Source: Thermoleophilaceae bacterium
GTDB lineage: Bacteria > Actinomycetota > Thermoleophilia > Solirubrobacterales > Thermoleophilaceae
Assembly: GCA_014534235.1 (NCBI GenBank)
Contig: JACVRW010000001.1
Location: 32,114-96,113, forward strand
DNA length: 64,000 bases
Direction: 5' to 3'
How positions within the stretch are numbered: position 1 is the first letter of the stretch; every line of letters starts with the position of its first letter. Shown piece after piece: positions 46,788 through 55,521 of this stretch. Both the position numbers and the translations under genes were made by a program. The notes under the pieces were generated by a model. The model had not been told where the DNA came from and did no database searches. It saw only the letters and a list, made by a program, of their open reading frames with translations.

Positions 46788-47995
46788 GGGGCGGCGCCGC
46801 CTCCGTAACCGGGCGCCGGCGGGCCGCCCGCCGCTCGGTTCGCCGCCCCGTGAACCGGCGCTTCGTTCGTCGGCTGGCCACCCGCCGCCCGGTTCGCCGC
46901 CTCGCCGCCGAGCGCCCGGTTCGCCGCCTGATCGCCCAGGGCGCGCTTCGCCGCCTGGTCGCACGAGGGGCAATTGGCCGGGTAGCCACCCGGCACTCCC
47001 GAGGCCTACGGGCGCTCTCGGTGCGGGCGAGGCGGCGGCTGCTCGCGCTGGCCGCCGTCTGCCTCGCGCTCGCCGGGGTCTTCCAGTTCTGGTTCCGCGA
47101 CTCCGAACTGGTCGACGTCGACCACGTGACGGTCAGCGGCCTGAGCACGCGCGAAGCGCCGCGCCTGCGGGCGGCACTCGCAGCCACGGCTCGTTCGATG
47201 ACCACGCTCCACCTGGACCGCGAGCGACTCGAGCGCGCCGTGGAGGCGTATCCCGTGGTGCGGGCGCTCGAGCTGAGTCCCGACTTCCCGCACGGGCTTC
47301 ACATCCAGGTGATCGAGCACCACCCGGCGGCGATGGCCGTCACAGACGAAGCGCGCGTGCCCGTGGCCCGCGACGGCACCCTGCTGCGCGGGGTGCCGGT
47401 CGAGGGGCGCACTCCGACGGTCACCGTCGAACGGGCCCTCAGGGGCGAGCGTCTCGAGGACCCGGCCGCCCTGCGCGCGCTCCGTGTGGCCGGCGGAGCA
47501 CCGGCAGCCATCCGCAGGCGGATCGAGAGTGTGGAGCGGCGGAAGTCGGACGGCCTCGTCGTGCCGCTGCGGGACGGTCCCGAGGTCATCTTCGGTGACG
47601 CAGTGAGGGTGCGCGCCAAGTGGATCGCCGCAGCCCGGGTGCTCGCCGACAAGGCCGCCGCCGGTGCGAGCTACATCGACGTGCGCCTGCCCGGCCGTCC
47701 AGCTGCGGGTGGCCTGCCGGCGGAGACGGTGACGCCGGTCGCTCCAGCCGGCTCCCCCACGTACTCGACGCCGGATGGGGGCGCCGCGGCGGACCCCGGG
47801 GCGCCCGGCACGGGCAGCCCGCCGCCCTCCACCACGACCGCGTCCCCGGACGCGGCCGCTGCGCCACTGACCGAGCCCGCTGAACCGGCCCCCGTTCCGG
47901 GAACTGCCCCAGGAACGGTGACTCCGGGGCAGGCGCCCGCGGCGCCCACGACCGGCGGCACCGCAGCGGACGGGGCGGCCTCGCCCTTGCCGTAA
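46784..47995 (+). CDS. ftsQ: FtsQ/DivIB-like cell division protein
   Basis: Arg-rich cytoplasmic N-terminus, one TM (LLALAAVCLALAGVFQFWF), POTRA-like VDVDHVTVSGLSTREAPRL, position murB-ftsQ-ftsZ; long Pro/Thr/Ala-rich C-terminal tail. Confidence 0.88.
   Translation: MRGGAASVTGRRRAARRSVRRPVNRRFVRRLATRRPVRRLAAERPVRRLIAQGALRRLVARGAIGRVATRHSRGLRALSVRARRRLLALAAVCLALAGVFQFWFRDSELVDVDHVTVSGLSTREAPRLRAALAATARSMTTLHLDRERLERAVEAYPVVRALELSPDFPHGLHIQVIEHHPAAMAVTDEARVPVARDGTLLRGVPVEGRTPTVTVERALRGERLEDPAALRALRVAGGAPAAIRRRIESVERRKSDGLVVPLRDGPEVIFGDAVRVRAKWIAAARVLADKAAAGASYIDVRLPGRPAAGGLPAETVTPVAPAGSPTYSTPDGGAAADPGAPGTGSPPPSTTTASPDAAAAPLTEPAEPAPVPGTAPGTVTPGQAPAAPTTGGTAADGAASPLP
46838..46999 (+). repeat. 27-bp (9-aa) imperfect tandem repeat in ftsQ, about 6 units
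   Basis: VRRPVNRRF/VRRLATRRP/VRRLAAERP/VRRLIAQGA/LRRLVARGA/IGRVATRHS; DNA core cggttcgccgcc recurs at 27-bp spacing. Confidence 0.8.
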
Positions 47996-47997
47996 CC

Positions 47998-48030
47998 CTC
48001 GACCATCGGTCGAGCCTTTTCCAAAGGCTC
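47998..48030 (+). promoter_or_regulatory. Two overlapping, mutually exclusive hairpins between ftsQ and ftsZ
   Basis: CTCGACC-ATC-GGTCGAG (47998-48014) and GAGCCTTT-TCC-AAAGGCTC (48012-48030) share GAG 48012-48014. Confidence 0.5.
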
Positions 48031-48075
48031 AACCTCTGGAGGAGGGTCGGCGTGCAGGGTTTGTTGCGGCGAGCA

Positions 48076-48105
48076 TTGACACCTGCACGGAATTCCGCCT
48101 ACAGT
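48076..48105 (+). promoter_or_regulatory. Candidate sigma70-type promoter for ftsZ
   Basis: TTGACA (48076-48081) N18 TACAGT (48100-48105), about 70 bp upstream of the ftsZ ATG. Confidence 0.55.
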
Positions 48106-48175
48106 GCCTTGCTTGCGGCGGTCTCGAAACCCTCGATGATCGCTTCAGCCAAGGCAGTAGAGAGGGAAAAACCTC

Positions 48176-49264
48176 ATGGAAACGGGCAGCTACCTGGCCG
48201 TCATCAAGGTCGTCGGGATCGGCGGCGGGGGCACGAATGCCGTCAACCGCATGGTGGACGCGGGGCTGAAGGGCGTCGAGTTCATCGCGGTCAACACGGA
48301 CGCCCAGGCGCTCGCGATGTGCGACGCCGATATCAAGCTCCAGATCGGCGAGCAGCTCACCCGCGGGCTCGGCGCCGGCGCGAACCCGGAGATCGGGTTC
48401 GCCGCGGCAAACGAGAGTCGCGACGAAATCAAGGAGTCGCTGAAGGGCGCCGACATGGTGTTCGTAACGGCCGGCGAGGGTGGCGGGACCGGCAGCGGCG
48501 CGGCGCCCGTGATCGCTGAGGTGGCAAAGCAGGAGATCGGCGCGTTGACCGTCGGAGTGGTGACCAAGCCCTTCGACTTCGAGGGCGCGCAGCGCATGCG
48601 CCAGGCGGTCGAGGGCATCGACCGCCTGCGCGAGCAGGTCGACACGATGATCGTTATCCCGAACGAGAAGCTGCTCGCGGTCGTCGAGCGGCGCACGAGC
48701 ATCCTCGACGCCTTCCGGGAGGCCGACGCCGTACTCGGGCAGGGCGTGCAGGGGATCACCGACCTCATCACGACGCCCGGCCTCATCAACCTCGACTTCG
48801 CCGACGTCCGGACGATCATGGAGGACGCCGGCTCGGCGCTGATGGGCATTGGCGAGGCTGCCGGCGAGAACCGCGCGGCCGAGGCCGCCAAGAACGCGAT
48901 CTCTAGCCCGCTGCTCGAGCAGTCGGTGGAGGGCGCCACCGGGATTCTGCTCAACATCACGGGCGGCAGCGACCTCGGCCTGTTCGAGGTCAACGAGGCT
49001 GCGGAGATCATCCAGGGCGCCGCCGATCAGAACTCGAACATCATCTTCGGGGCCGTGGTCGACGACACGATGGGCGACGGCGTGCGGGTCACGGTCATTG
49101 CCACCGGCTTCGAGCGGCCCAGCCGCCTGCCGCTGTTCACCGAGGACTCGACCGGTCGCCGACGCGAGCCGCGACGGCGCGACGTGACCATGGACGAACG
49201 TCAGCGCAGGTCGCTCGAGATCTCCGAAGACGAGATAGACGTCCCGTCGTTCCTGAAGGACTGA
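48176..49264 (+). CDS. ftsZ: Cell division protein FtsZ
   Basis: [14 protein letters not shown], tubulin signature [22 protein letters not shown]-like [12 protein letters not shown]-terminal [11 protein letters not shown]. Confidence 0.98.
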   Translation: METGSYLAVIKVVGIGGGGTNAVNRMVDAGLKGVEFIAVNTDAQALAMCDADIKLQIGEQLTRGLGAGANPEIGFAAANESRDEIKESLKGADMVFVTAGEGGGTGSGAAPVIAEVAKQEIGALTVGVVTKPFDFEGAQRMRQAVEGIDRLREQVDTMIVIPNEKLLAVVERRTSILDAFREADAVLGQGVQGITDLITTPGLINLDFADVRTIMEDAGSALMGIGEAAGENRAAEAAKNAISSPLLEQSVEGATGILLNITGGSDLGLFEVNEAAEIIQGAADQNSNIIFGAVVDDTMGDGVRVTVIATGFERPSRLPLFTEDSTGRRREPRRRDVTMDERQRRSLEISEDEIDVPSFLKD

Positions 49265-49356
49265 CCGAGCTTCGCGAGATCGTCCCGCCTGACACCGGGC
49301 TCGCGTTCGGGCGATCGCGCCCGCTTCGCGGTCACTACACCGACCGGGCGGAGTTC

Positions 49357-49707
49357 GTGCGGCGTGTGGACCAGGTCCAGCGGCCAGAGGGCTACCGGCT
49401 GGTGGGCGTATTCGAGGAGGACGGCCGCTGCACGGCTGCGGCCTGCTTCCGGGCAATCCGCAACCTGGCCTGGGGCGACTGCCTCTACGTCGACGACCTG
49501 TCGACCGTGCCGGACGCGCGCCGCCGCGGGCACGGACGCGCGCTGATCGAGTGGTGCCTGGAGGAAGCCACCCGGCTCCGCTGCGACGAGCTCCATCTCG
49601 ACTCGGGAGTAGGGCCGGATCGAGCGGACGCCCACCGGCTCTACTTCAACATGGGTCTCCGCATCACCTCCTACCACTTCGCCCGCGAGCTGCGGCGTCG
49701 CGATTGA
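49357..49707 (+). CDS. GNAT family acetyltransferase (N-terminus probably further upstream)
   Basis: RLVGVFEEDGRCTAAACFRAIRNLAWGDCLYVDDLSTVPDARRRGHGRALIEWCLEEATRLRCDELHLDSGVGPDRADAHRLYFNMGLRITSYHFARE. Confidence 0.85.
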   Translation: MRRVDQVQRPEGYRLVGVFEEDGRCTAAACFRAIRNLAWGDCLYVDDLSTVPDARRRGHGRALIEWCLEEATRLRCDELHLDSGVGPDRADAHRLYFNMGLRITSYHFARELRRRD

Positions 49708-49836
49708 GCTGAGGTCGCGCCCCGGCTAGCGCGCGCAGCTCGGTCAGCATCATGTCGGGCCGCTCGAACACGTCGCCGCCCGGTCACGACGCCGTGCGAA
49801 GAAGTCGCGATCCGCCCGATCACTCGCTCTACCGTC

Positions 49837-49879
49837 CTGGACGGGGGTCGCATATGACCCCCTAAGCAGGATCGTCCAG
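49837..49879 (+). terminator. Hairpin GGGGGTC-GCATAT-GACCCCC with flanking CTGGAC/GTCCAG arms
   Basis: 7-bp GC-rich inner stem 49843-49849/49856-49862 plus outer CTGGAC 49837-49842/GTCCAG 49874-49879; between the GNAT gene and gcvT. Confidence 0.5.
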
Positions 49880-49953
49880 AGATTCGCCCCCGGCGTGGCG
49901 GCGGACCCCAGCCGCGCTGGTCCTCCGCCCGAGGCAGTAGCCTCCCGGGGCGG

Positions 49954-51057
49954 TTGGCGTCCGCTCCAGACACCCTTGGCCGCACCCCCCTGTTCGACCG
50001 CCACGAGCGGGCCGGCGCCAGGCTCGTCCCCTTTGCGGGATGGGAGATGCCGGTGCAGTACGAGGGCATCCGCCAGGAACACGTCGCGGTGCGGACGGAC
50101 GCGGGGATGTTCGACGTCTCGCACATGGGCCAGATCGAGACCGCGGGGCCGGAGGCCGAGGCGCTCCTCCAGCGGCTCCTGTCCAATGACGTGACGCGCA
50201 TCGCCGAGCGCGGCGCCCAGTACTCCATGCTCTGCCGCGAGGACGGCGGGGTGCTCGACGACCTCTTCACCTACCGGCTGGGGCCCGACCGTTTCCTCAC
50301 CGTAACGAATGCGGCTGGCCACGAGCGCGACCTCGCCTGGTTCAAGCAACATGCCGAGGGCTTCGACGCCGAGGTCCGGGACGCCCACGCCGACTGGGCG
50401 ATGCTCGCCGTGCAGGGGCCGAACGCGCGCGCCGCGCTGGAGCGTCTCGCCGACGGCGCACTGCCGCCGCGGATGCGGACCGCCGAGGTGGCGATCAGCG
50501 GCGTGCCGTGCCTCGTGGCGGGAACGGGGTACACCGGCGAGGACGGCTGCGAGCTGCTCATCCCGCCGGACCGCGCCGGCGCGGTGTGGGACGCCCTGCT
50601 CGCGGAGGGGGTGCGGCCGGCGGGCCTCGGCGCTCGGGACACGCTGCGCCTCGAGGTCTGCTTCCACCTCTACGGCAACGACCTGTCCGAGGACCGCGAC
50701 CCCATCGAGGCCGGGCTCGGCTGGTGCTGCAAGCTCGAAACCGGCTTCATCGGCGCCGGCGCGCTCGCCGGCCTCGAGCCCGACGAGAAGCTCGTGCCGT
50801 TTGCCTTCACCGGGCCCGGCATCCCGCGCCAGGGCAACGTGGTAAAGACGGAACACGGCGACGGCGTGGTCACGAGCGGCTCGCTGTCGCCGTGTCTAGA
50901 GACCGGCATCGGGCTGGCGTACGTACCGGTGGCGGCCGGAGCGCCGGGGACGCCGATCGAGGTGGACGTTCGCGGCAAGCGGCGCCCCGCCGAGGTCAGG
51001 CAGAAACCGCTCTACGCGCCGTCGCAGAAGCCGGCGGCCGTCAAGGAAAAGAGGTGA
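49954..51057 (+). CDS. gcvT: Glycine cleavage T-protein (aminomethyltransferase)
   Basis: LVPFAGWEMPVQYEGIRQEHVAVRTDAGMFDVSHMGQ, GGVLDDLFTYRLG, GTGYTGEDGCEL. Confidence 0.96.
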   Translation: MASAPDTLGRTPLFDRHERAGARLVPFAGWEMPVQYEGIRQEHVAVRTDAGMFDVSHMGQIETAGPEAEALLQRLLSNDVTRIAERGAQYSMLCREDGGVLDDLFTYRLGPDRFLTVTNAAGHERDLAWFKQHAEGFDAEVRDAHADWAMLAVQGPNARAALERLADGALPPRMRTAEVAISGVPCLVAGTGYTGEDGCELLIPPDRAGAVWDALLAEGVRPAGLGARDTLRLEVCFHLYGNDLSEDRDPIEAGLGWCCKLETGFIGAGALAGLEPDEKLVPFAFTGPGIPRQGNVVKTEHGDGVVTSGSLSPCLETGIGLAYVPVAAGAPGTPIEVDVRGKRRPAEVRQKPLYAPSQKPAAVKEKR

Positions 51058-51058
51058 C

Positions 51059-51454
51059 GTGGCCGAAGCGAGCTACCCGGACGACCTGAAGTACCACGAA
51101 GAGCACGACTGGGCGCGCGTCGAGGGCGAGCAGGCGACGTTCGGCGTCACCTGGTACGCGCAGGACGCGCTCGGGGAGGTGGTGTTCTTCGACCCGCCCG
51201 AGATCGGGGCGCACGTCACGAAGGACCAGAGCTACGCCGAGGTGGAGTCGGTCAAGGCGGTCTCGGACGTCTTCGCGCCGCTCTCGGGCGAAGTCGTGGC
51301 CGTGAACGAGATCCTCGCCGAGAGCCCCGAGAAGATCAACGAGGACCCCTACGGCGAGGGCTGGCTCGTCAGGGTGAAGCTGTCCGACCCCTCGGAGCTG
51401 GATTCGCTCCTGGACGCCGACGCCTACGAGCGGCTCCTCGAGGTGGGTGCCTGA
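51059..51454 (+). CDS. gcvH: Glycine cleavage H-protein
   Basis: EEHDWARVEGEQATFGVTWYAQDALGEVVFFDPPEIG; lipoyl motif AEVESVKAVSDVFAPLSGEVVAVNE. Confidence 0.97.
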   Translation: MAEASYPDDLKYHEEHDWARVEGEQATFGVTWYAQDALGEVVFFDPPEIGAHVTKDQSYAEVESVKAVSDVFAPLSGEVVAVNEILAESPEKINEDPYGEGWLVRVKLSDPSELDSLLDADAYERLLEVGA

Positions 51455-51489
51455 CCGCTGCGCCCGGGTAGCTAACGTCGTAGACGCGA

Positions 51490-52836
51490 ATGAGTCGCTA
51501 CACGGGAGTAACGGACCGAGAGCTGCGGGAGATGCTCGAGGAGATCGGCGTCGGCTCGCTCGACGAGCTGTTCGCCGAGATCCCGGAGGCGCTGCGGCTG
51601 CGAAGGGACATCGATCTGCCCCCGGGACGCTCGGAGCAAGAGGTCTTCGAGGAGCTGTCGGCGCTCGCCGCCCGCAACCGGCACTGCGACGAGGAGATCA
51701 CGTTCCTCGGCGCCGGGATGTACGACCACTACGTCCCGGCGGTCATCGACACGCTGCTCCAGCGCTCGGAGTTCCTGACCCCCTATACGCCCTACCAGCC
51801 CGAGGTGTCGCAGGGCGGCCTGCAAGTGATGTTCGAGTTCCAGACCGCCATCTCGGAGCTGACCGGGCTGCCGGTCTCGAACGCATCCGTCTACGACGGG
51901 CCGAGCGCCGTGGCCGCCGCCGGCTACCTGGCCAAGCTCGAGACGAGGCGCTCCCGCCTGGTCGTCTCGCGTGGGCTCCACCCGCACTCCCGCGCCGCGC
52001 TTCGGACGCACGCCGCCGGCTACGGGATGGAGGTGGTCGAGGTCCCGCTGGGCGCCGAGGGCGCCACCGACGCCGCGGCGATCGAGGCGGCCGTGGACGA
52101 CGACACCGCCGCCGTCTTCCTCCAGCAGCCGAACTTCCTCGGCACGGTCGAGGAGCTGGGCGAGCTGATCGAGGCGGGCAAGCGCACCGGAGCTCTGGCC
52201 GTGTGCGCGGCAGACCCGCTGCCACTCGGCATCTTGAAGCCGCCCGGCGAGCTTGGCGCGGACATCTGCGTCGGCGAAGGCCAGACGCTCGGCAACCGGC
52301 TCGACTTCGGCGGCCCGAGCTTTGGCTTCTTCGCCGCGGCGGAGCGCTTCCTGCGGAAGCTCCCCGGCCGGATCGCCGGCGAGACCCGCGACGTGGACGG
52401 CCGGCGCGGTTTCGTGCTCACCCTCCAGACCCGCGAGCAGCACATCCGGCGCGAGAAGGCGACCCACAACATCTGCACCGCCCAGGCGCTCAACGCCCTG
52501 GCGGGGGTCGTCTACCTGTCCTGGCTCGGCCGCCGCGGGCTCGTGGAGCTGGCCGAGCTGATGCTGCGCCGCACACACTACGCGCGCGAGGCCCTCGGCC
52601 TCGAGGCGATCAACCCCGGGCCCGTGGTGCGCGAATTCGCGGTGCACGTGCCGGACCTCGACGCGCTCTTCGACCGCGCCCGCCGCGCGGGCATCAACCC
52701 GGGGTACCGGCTGGCGCGCGACTACGCCGAGTACGAGGACGGCCTCCTCGTCGCGATCACCGAGCGGCGCACGAGGGCGGACATCGACCGCCTGGCGGCG
52801 GTCGCGGGCTCGATCCGAGAGGCGGTGACGGCTTGA
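51490..52836 (+). CDS. gcvPA: Glycine dehydrogenase (decarboxylating) subunit 1
   Basis: FLGAGMYDHYVPAVIDTLL, EFLTPYTPYQPEVSQGGLQVMFEFQTAISELTGLPVSNASVYDG. Confidence 0.97.
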   Translation: MSRYTGVTDRELREMLEEIGVGSLDELFAEIPEALRLRRDIDLPPGRSEQEVFEELSALAARNRHCDEEITFLGAGMYDHYVPAVIDTLLQRSEFLTPYTPYQPEVSQGGLQVMFEFQTAISELTGLPVSNASVYDGPSAVAAAGYLAKLETRRSRLVVSRGLHPHSRAALRTHAAGYGMEVVEVPLGAEGATDAAAIEAAVDDDTAAVFLQQPNFLGTVEELGELIEAGKRTGALAVCAADPLPLGILKPPGELGADICVGEGQTLGNRLDFGGPSFGFFAAAERFLRKLPGRIAGETRDVDGRRGFVLTLQTREQHIRREKATHNICTAQALNALAGVVYLSWLGRRGLVELAELMLRRTHYAREALGLEAINPGPVVREFAVHVPDLDALFDRARRAGINPGYRLARDYAEYEDGLLVAITERRTRADIDRLAAVAGSIREAVTA

Positions 52837-54410
52837 GCGACCCGCTCGATCCGCGCGCGGGCGAGGACACGCTCACTATCTTCGAGCGCTCGCGGGAAGG
52901 CCGCCGCGCCTTCGTCCCGCCGCGCTGCGACGTGCCAGAGCTCCCCGTGGAGGAGCTGCTCCCGCAAAGCGCCGTGCGGGACCGGTCGGCCGAGCTGCCG
53001 GAGATCACCGAGCCGGAGCTCGTCCGCCACTACACGACGCTCTCCTCGAAGAACTTCCACCTCGACGAGGGCTTCTATCCGCTCGGGTCGTGCACGATGA
53101 AGCACAACCCGAAGCTGCATGAGCGGGTCGCGGCGGTGCCCGGGCACGCCCGCCTCCACCCGCTGCAGGACCCCGAGTACGCGCAGGGCGCGCTCGAGCT
53201 GATGTCGCGCCTCCAGGGGGCGCTGGCTGAGATCGCCGGGCTGCCGCACGTCTCGCTCCAGCCGAGCGCCGGCTCGCACGGCGAGCTCGCCGGACTGCTC
53301 CTGACGCGGGCCTACCACGAGGCGAACGGAGAGCCACGCAGCAAGGTCCTGACGCCCGACACCGCCCACGGCACAAACCCGGCCACGGTCACGATGGCCG
53401 GCTACCAGGTGGTCAAGGTGGGCACCGACCCCGACGGCGGCGTGGACCTCGACGACCTGCGGGCAAAGGCCGACGCGGACGTGGCCTGCCTGATGCTGAC
53501 GAACCCGAACACGCTCGGGCTGTTCGACCGCAACATCGAGGAGATCGAGCGGATCGTCCACGACGCCGGTGCGACGCTCTACTACGACGGCGCGAATCTG
53601 AACGCCGTCATGGGGATCGCCCGCCCCGGAGACATCGGCTTCGACATCGTCCACTTCAACCTGCACAAGACGTTCACACAGCCCCACGGCGGCGGCGGCC
53701 CGGGGGCGGGCCCGATCGCGGTCGCCGATCGCATCGAGCCGTTCCTGCCGGTGCCTCAGGTGGTGCGGCGCCCCGGCCGCAACGGGACGGAGCCGTTCTT
53801 CGACCTGGAGTACGACCGCCCGCTCTCGATTGGCAAGATGCGCGGATTCCAGGGGAACTTCGGCGTCTTCGTGCGCACCTACGCCTACATCCGCTCGCTC
53901 GGCGGCGACGGGCTCAAGGAGGCCTCGCAGGTGGCCGTGCTGAACGCGAACTACCTGAAGGCTTTGCTCGCCCGAGACGGGATCGCCGAGTATCTCCCGA
54001 TCGCCTTCGACCGCACCTGCATGCACGAGTTCGTCGTGAGTGGCCGCGGCGCCAAGGAGCGGCTGGGGGTGAGGACGCTCGACATCGCAAAGCGCATGCT
54101 CGACCACCGGGTCCACCCGCCGACGGTGTACTTCCCGCTGCTGGTCGAGGAGGCGCTCATGATCGAGCCGACCGAGACGGAGACGAAGGAGCGCCTCGAC
54201 CACTTCGCGGGCGTGGTCCGGGCGATCCTCGAGGAGGCCGGCGACGATCCCGAGATCGCCAAAGGCGCGCCGTACACTGCGCCGGTCCGCCGCCTCGACG
54301 AGGCGGGCGCGGCCAAGCGGCCGGTGGTGCGCTGGCGCGCGCGCGACGAGAACCCGGGCGATCCGGCCAGGGCGCAGGACGCACCGGCGAGCGGCACGGG
54401 GGCGATGTAG
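52833..54410 (+). CDS. gcvPB: Glycine dehydrogenase (decarboxylating) subunit 2
   Basis: TTG start overlapping the gcvPA stop; GFYPLGSCTMKHNPK, TPDTAHGTNPATVTMAG, HFNLHKTFTQPHGGGGPGAGP. Confidence 0.97.
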   Translation: MSDPLDPRAGEDTLTIFERSREGRRAFVPPRCDVPELPVEELLPQSAVRDRSAELPEITEPELVRHYTTLSSKNFHLDEGFYPLGSCTMKHNPKLHERVAAVPGHARLHPLQDPEYAQGALELMSRLQGALAEIAGLPHVSLQPSAGSHGELAGLLLTRAYHEANGEPRSKVLTPDTAHGTNPATVTMAGYQVVKVGTDPDGGVDLDDLRAKADADVACLMLTNPNTLGLFDRNIEEIERIVHDAGATLYYDGANLNAVMGIARPGDIGFDIVHFNLHKTFTQPHGGGGPGAGPIAVADRIEPFLPVPQVVRRPGRNGTEPFFDLEYDRPLSIGKMRGFQGNFGVFVRTYAYIRSLGGDGLKEASQVAVLNANYLKALLARDGIAEYLPIAFDRTCMHEFVVSGRGAKERLGVRTLDIAKRMLDHRVHPPTVYFPLLVEEALMIEPTETETKERLDHFAGVVRAILEEAGDDPEIAKGAPYTAPVRRLDEAGAAKRPVVRWRARDENPGDPARAQDAPASGTGAM

Positions 54411-54420
54411 CATCGCGCCC

Positions 54421-55500
54421 ATGGAGGGCACCCTCTCCGGCACGATCGGCTCGCGGGACATCACCCCGGATGAGCTGCGGCTGGCGGCCCGCAACCACGG
54501 TCTCCCGCTCGAGGCGCTCCGGGAGCCGATCACGCCCGCCGGGCTCCACTACCTGCTGATCCACTACGACATCCCCGCGGTCAGTCCGGAGGCGTTCCGG
54601 CTGGAGGTTGGCGGCGCGGTCGAGCGCCCGCTCTCGCTCTCGCTCGACGACCTCGGGGCGAGGGAGCGGGTCAGCATGCCGGTGACGTTCGAGTGCGCCG
54701 GGAACGGCCGCGCCCTGCTCGCGCCGCGACCGCTCAGCCAGCCCTGGCTCACCGAGGCGGTCGGCACCGCCGTGTGGACCGGCACGGCGCTCCGGCCGCT
54801 GCTCGAGGAGGCGGGGGTGCAAGCAACGGCGGTCGAGGCGCTCTTCACCGGGCTCGACAGCGGCGTGGAGGGCGGCATCTTCCAGGCCTTCGAGCGCGCG
54901 CTCCCGCTCGCGGAGGCGGAGGGGGCCTTCCTCGCCTACGAGATGAACGGGGCGCCGCTGCCGCCCCAGCACGGCTTCCCGCTCCGCCTGATCGTGCCCG
55001 GCTGGTACGGGATGACGAACGTGAAGTGGCTCGCCAGGATCACGCTGCTCGAGGAGCCCTTCCAGGGCTTCCAGCAGCGCGTGGCGTATCGCTTCTACTC
55101 GGAGGACGGCGAGCCGGGCGAGCCCGTTACGCGGATGATGCCCCGCTCCTTGATGGTGCCGCCAGGGGTCCCCGACTTCCTGACCCGGAGGCGCCATCTG
55201 CAGCCGGGGCCGGTGACTCTCCGCGGCCGCGCGTGGTCCGGCTGGGCGCAGATCGCCGCCGTGACGGTGTCCACCGACGGCGGCGCGAGCTTCGCGGAGG
55301 CCGAGCTCGAGGAGCCGGTCGGCGAGGCGGCCTGGCGCGGCTGGAGCTTCGAGTGGGACGCCCCCGAGGGCGAGCACGTCCTGTGCTCACGGGCCACCGA
55401 CGCCGCCGGCAATACGCAACCGCTCGATCCGCCCTGGAACCTGAAGGGCTACGCGAACAACGCCCTGGAGCGGGTGCCCGTGATCGTCGGGCGGCCGTAG
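54421..55500 (+). CDS. Sulfite oxidase-like molybdopterin-dependent oxidoreductase
   Basis: FRLEVGGAVERPLSLSLDDL, VTFECAGNGRALL, LAYEMNGAPLPPQHGFPLRLIVPGWYGMTNVKWLARI. Confidence 0.93.
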   Translation: MEGTLSGTIGSRDITPDELRLAARNHGLPLEALREPITPAGLHYLLIHYDIPAVSPEAFRLEVGGAVERPLSLSLDDLGARERVSMPVTFECAGNGRALLAPRPLSQPWLTEAVGTAVWTGTALRPLLEEAGVQATAVEALFTGLDSGVEGGIFQAFERALPLAEAEGAFLAYEMNGAPLPPQHGFPLRLIVPGWYGMTNVKWLARITLLEEPFQGFQQRVAYRFYSEDGEPGEPVTRMMPRSLMVPPGVPDFLTRRRHLQPGPVTLRGRAWSGWAQIAAVTVSTDGGASFAEAELEEPVGEAAWRGWSFEWDAPEGEHVLCSRATDAAGNTQPLDPPWNLKGYANNALERVPVIVGRP

Positions 55501-55521
55501 CGCCCCTCGACTGGCGCGCCC

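Noticed and set aside
49710-49953. Glycine riboswitch upstream of gcvT
   Set aside because: Looked for the conserved glycine aptamer core and tandem arrangement and could not find it; only generic hairpins are present.
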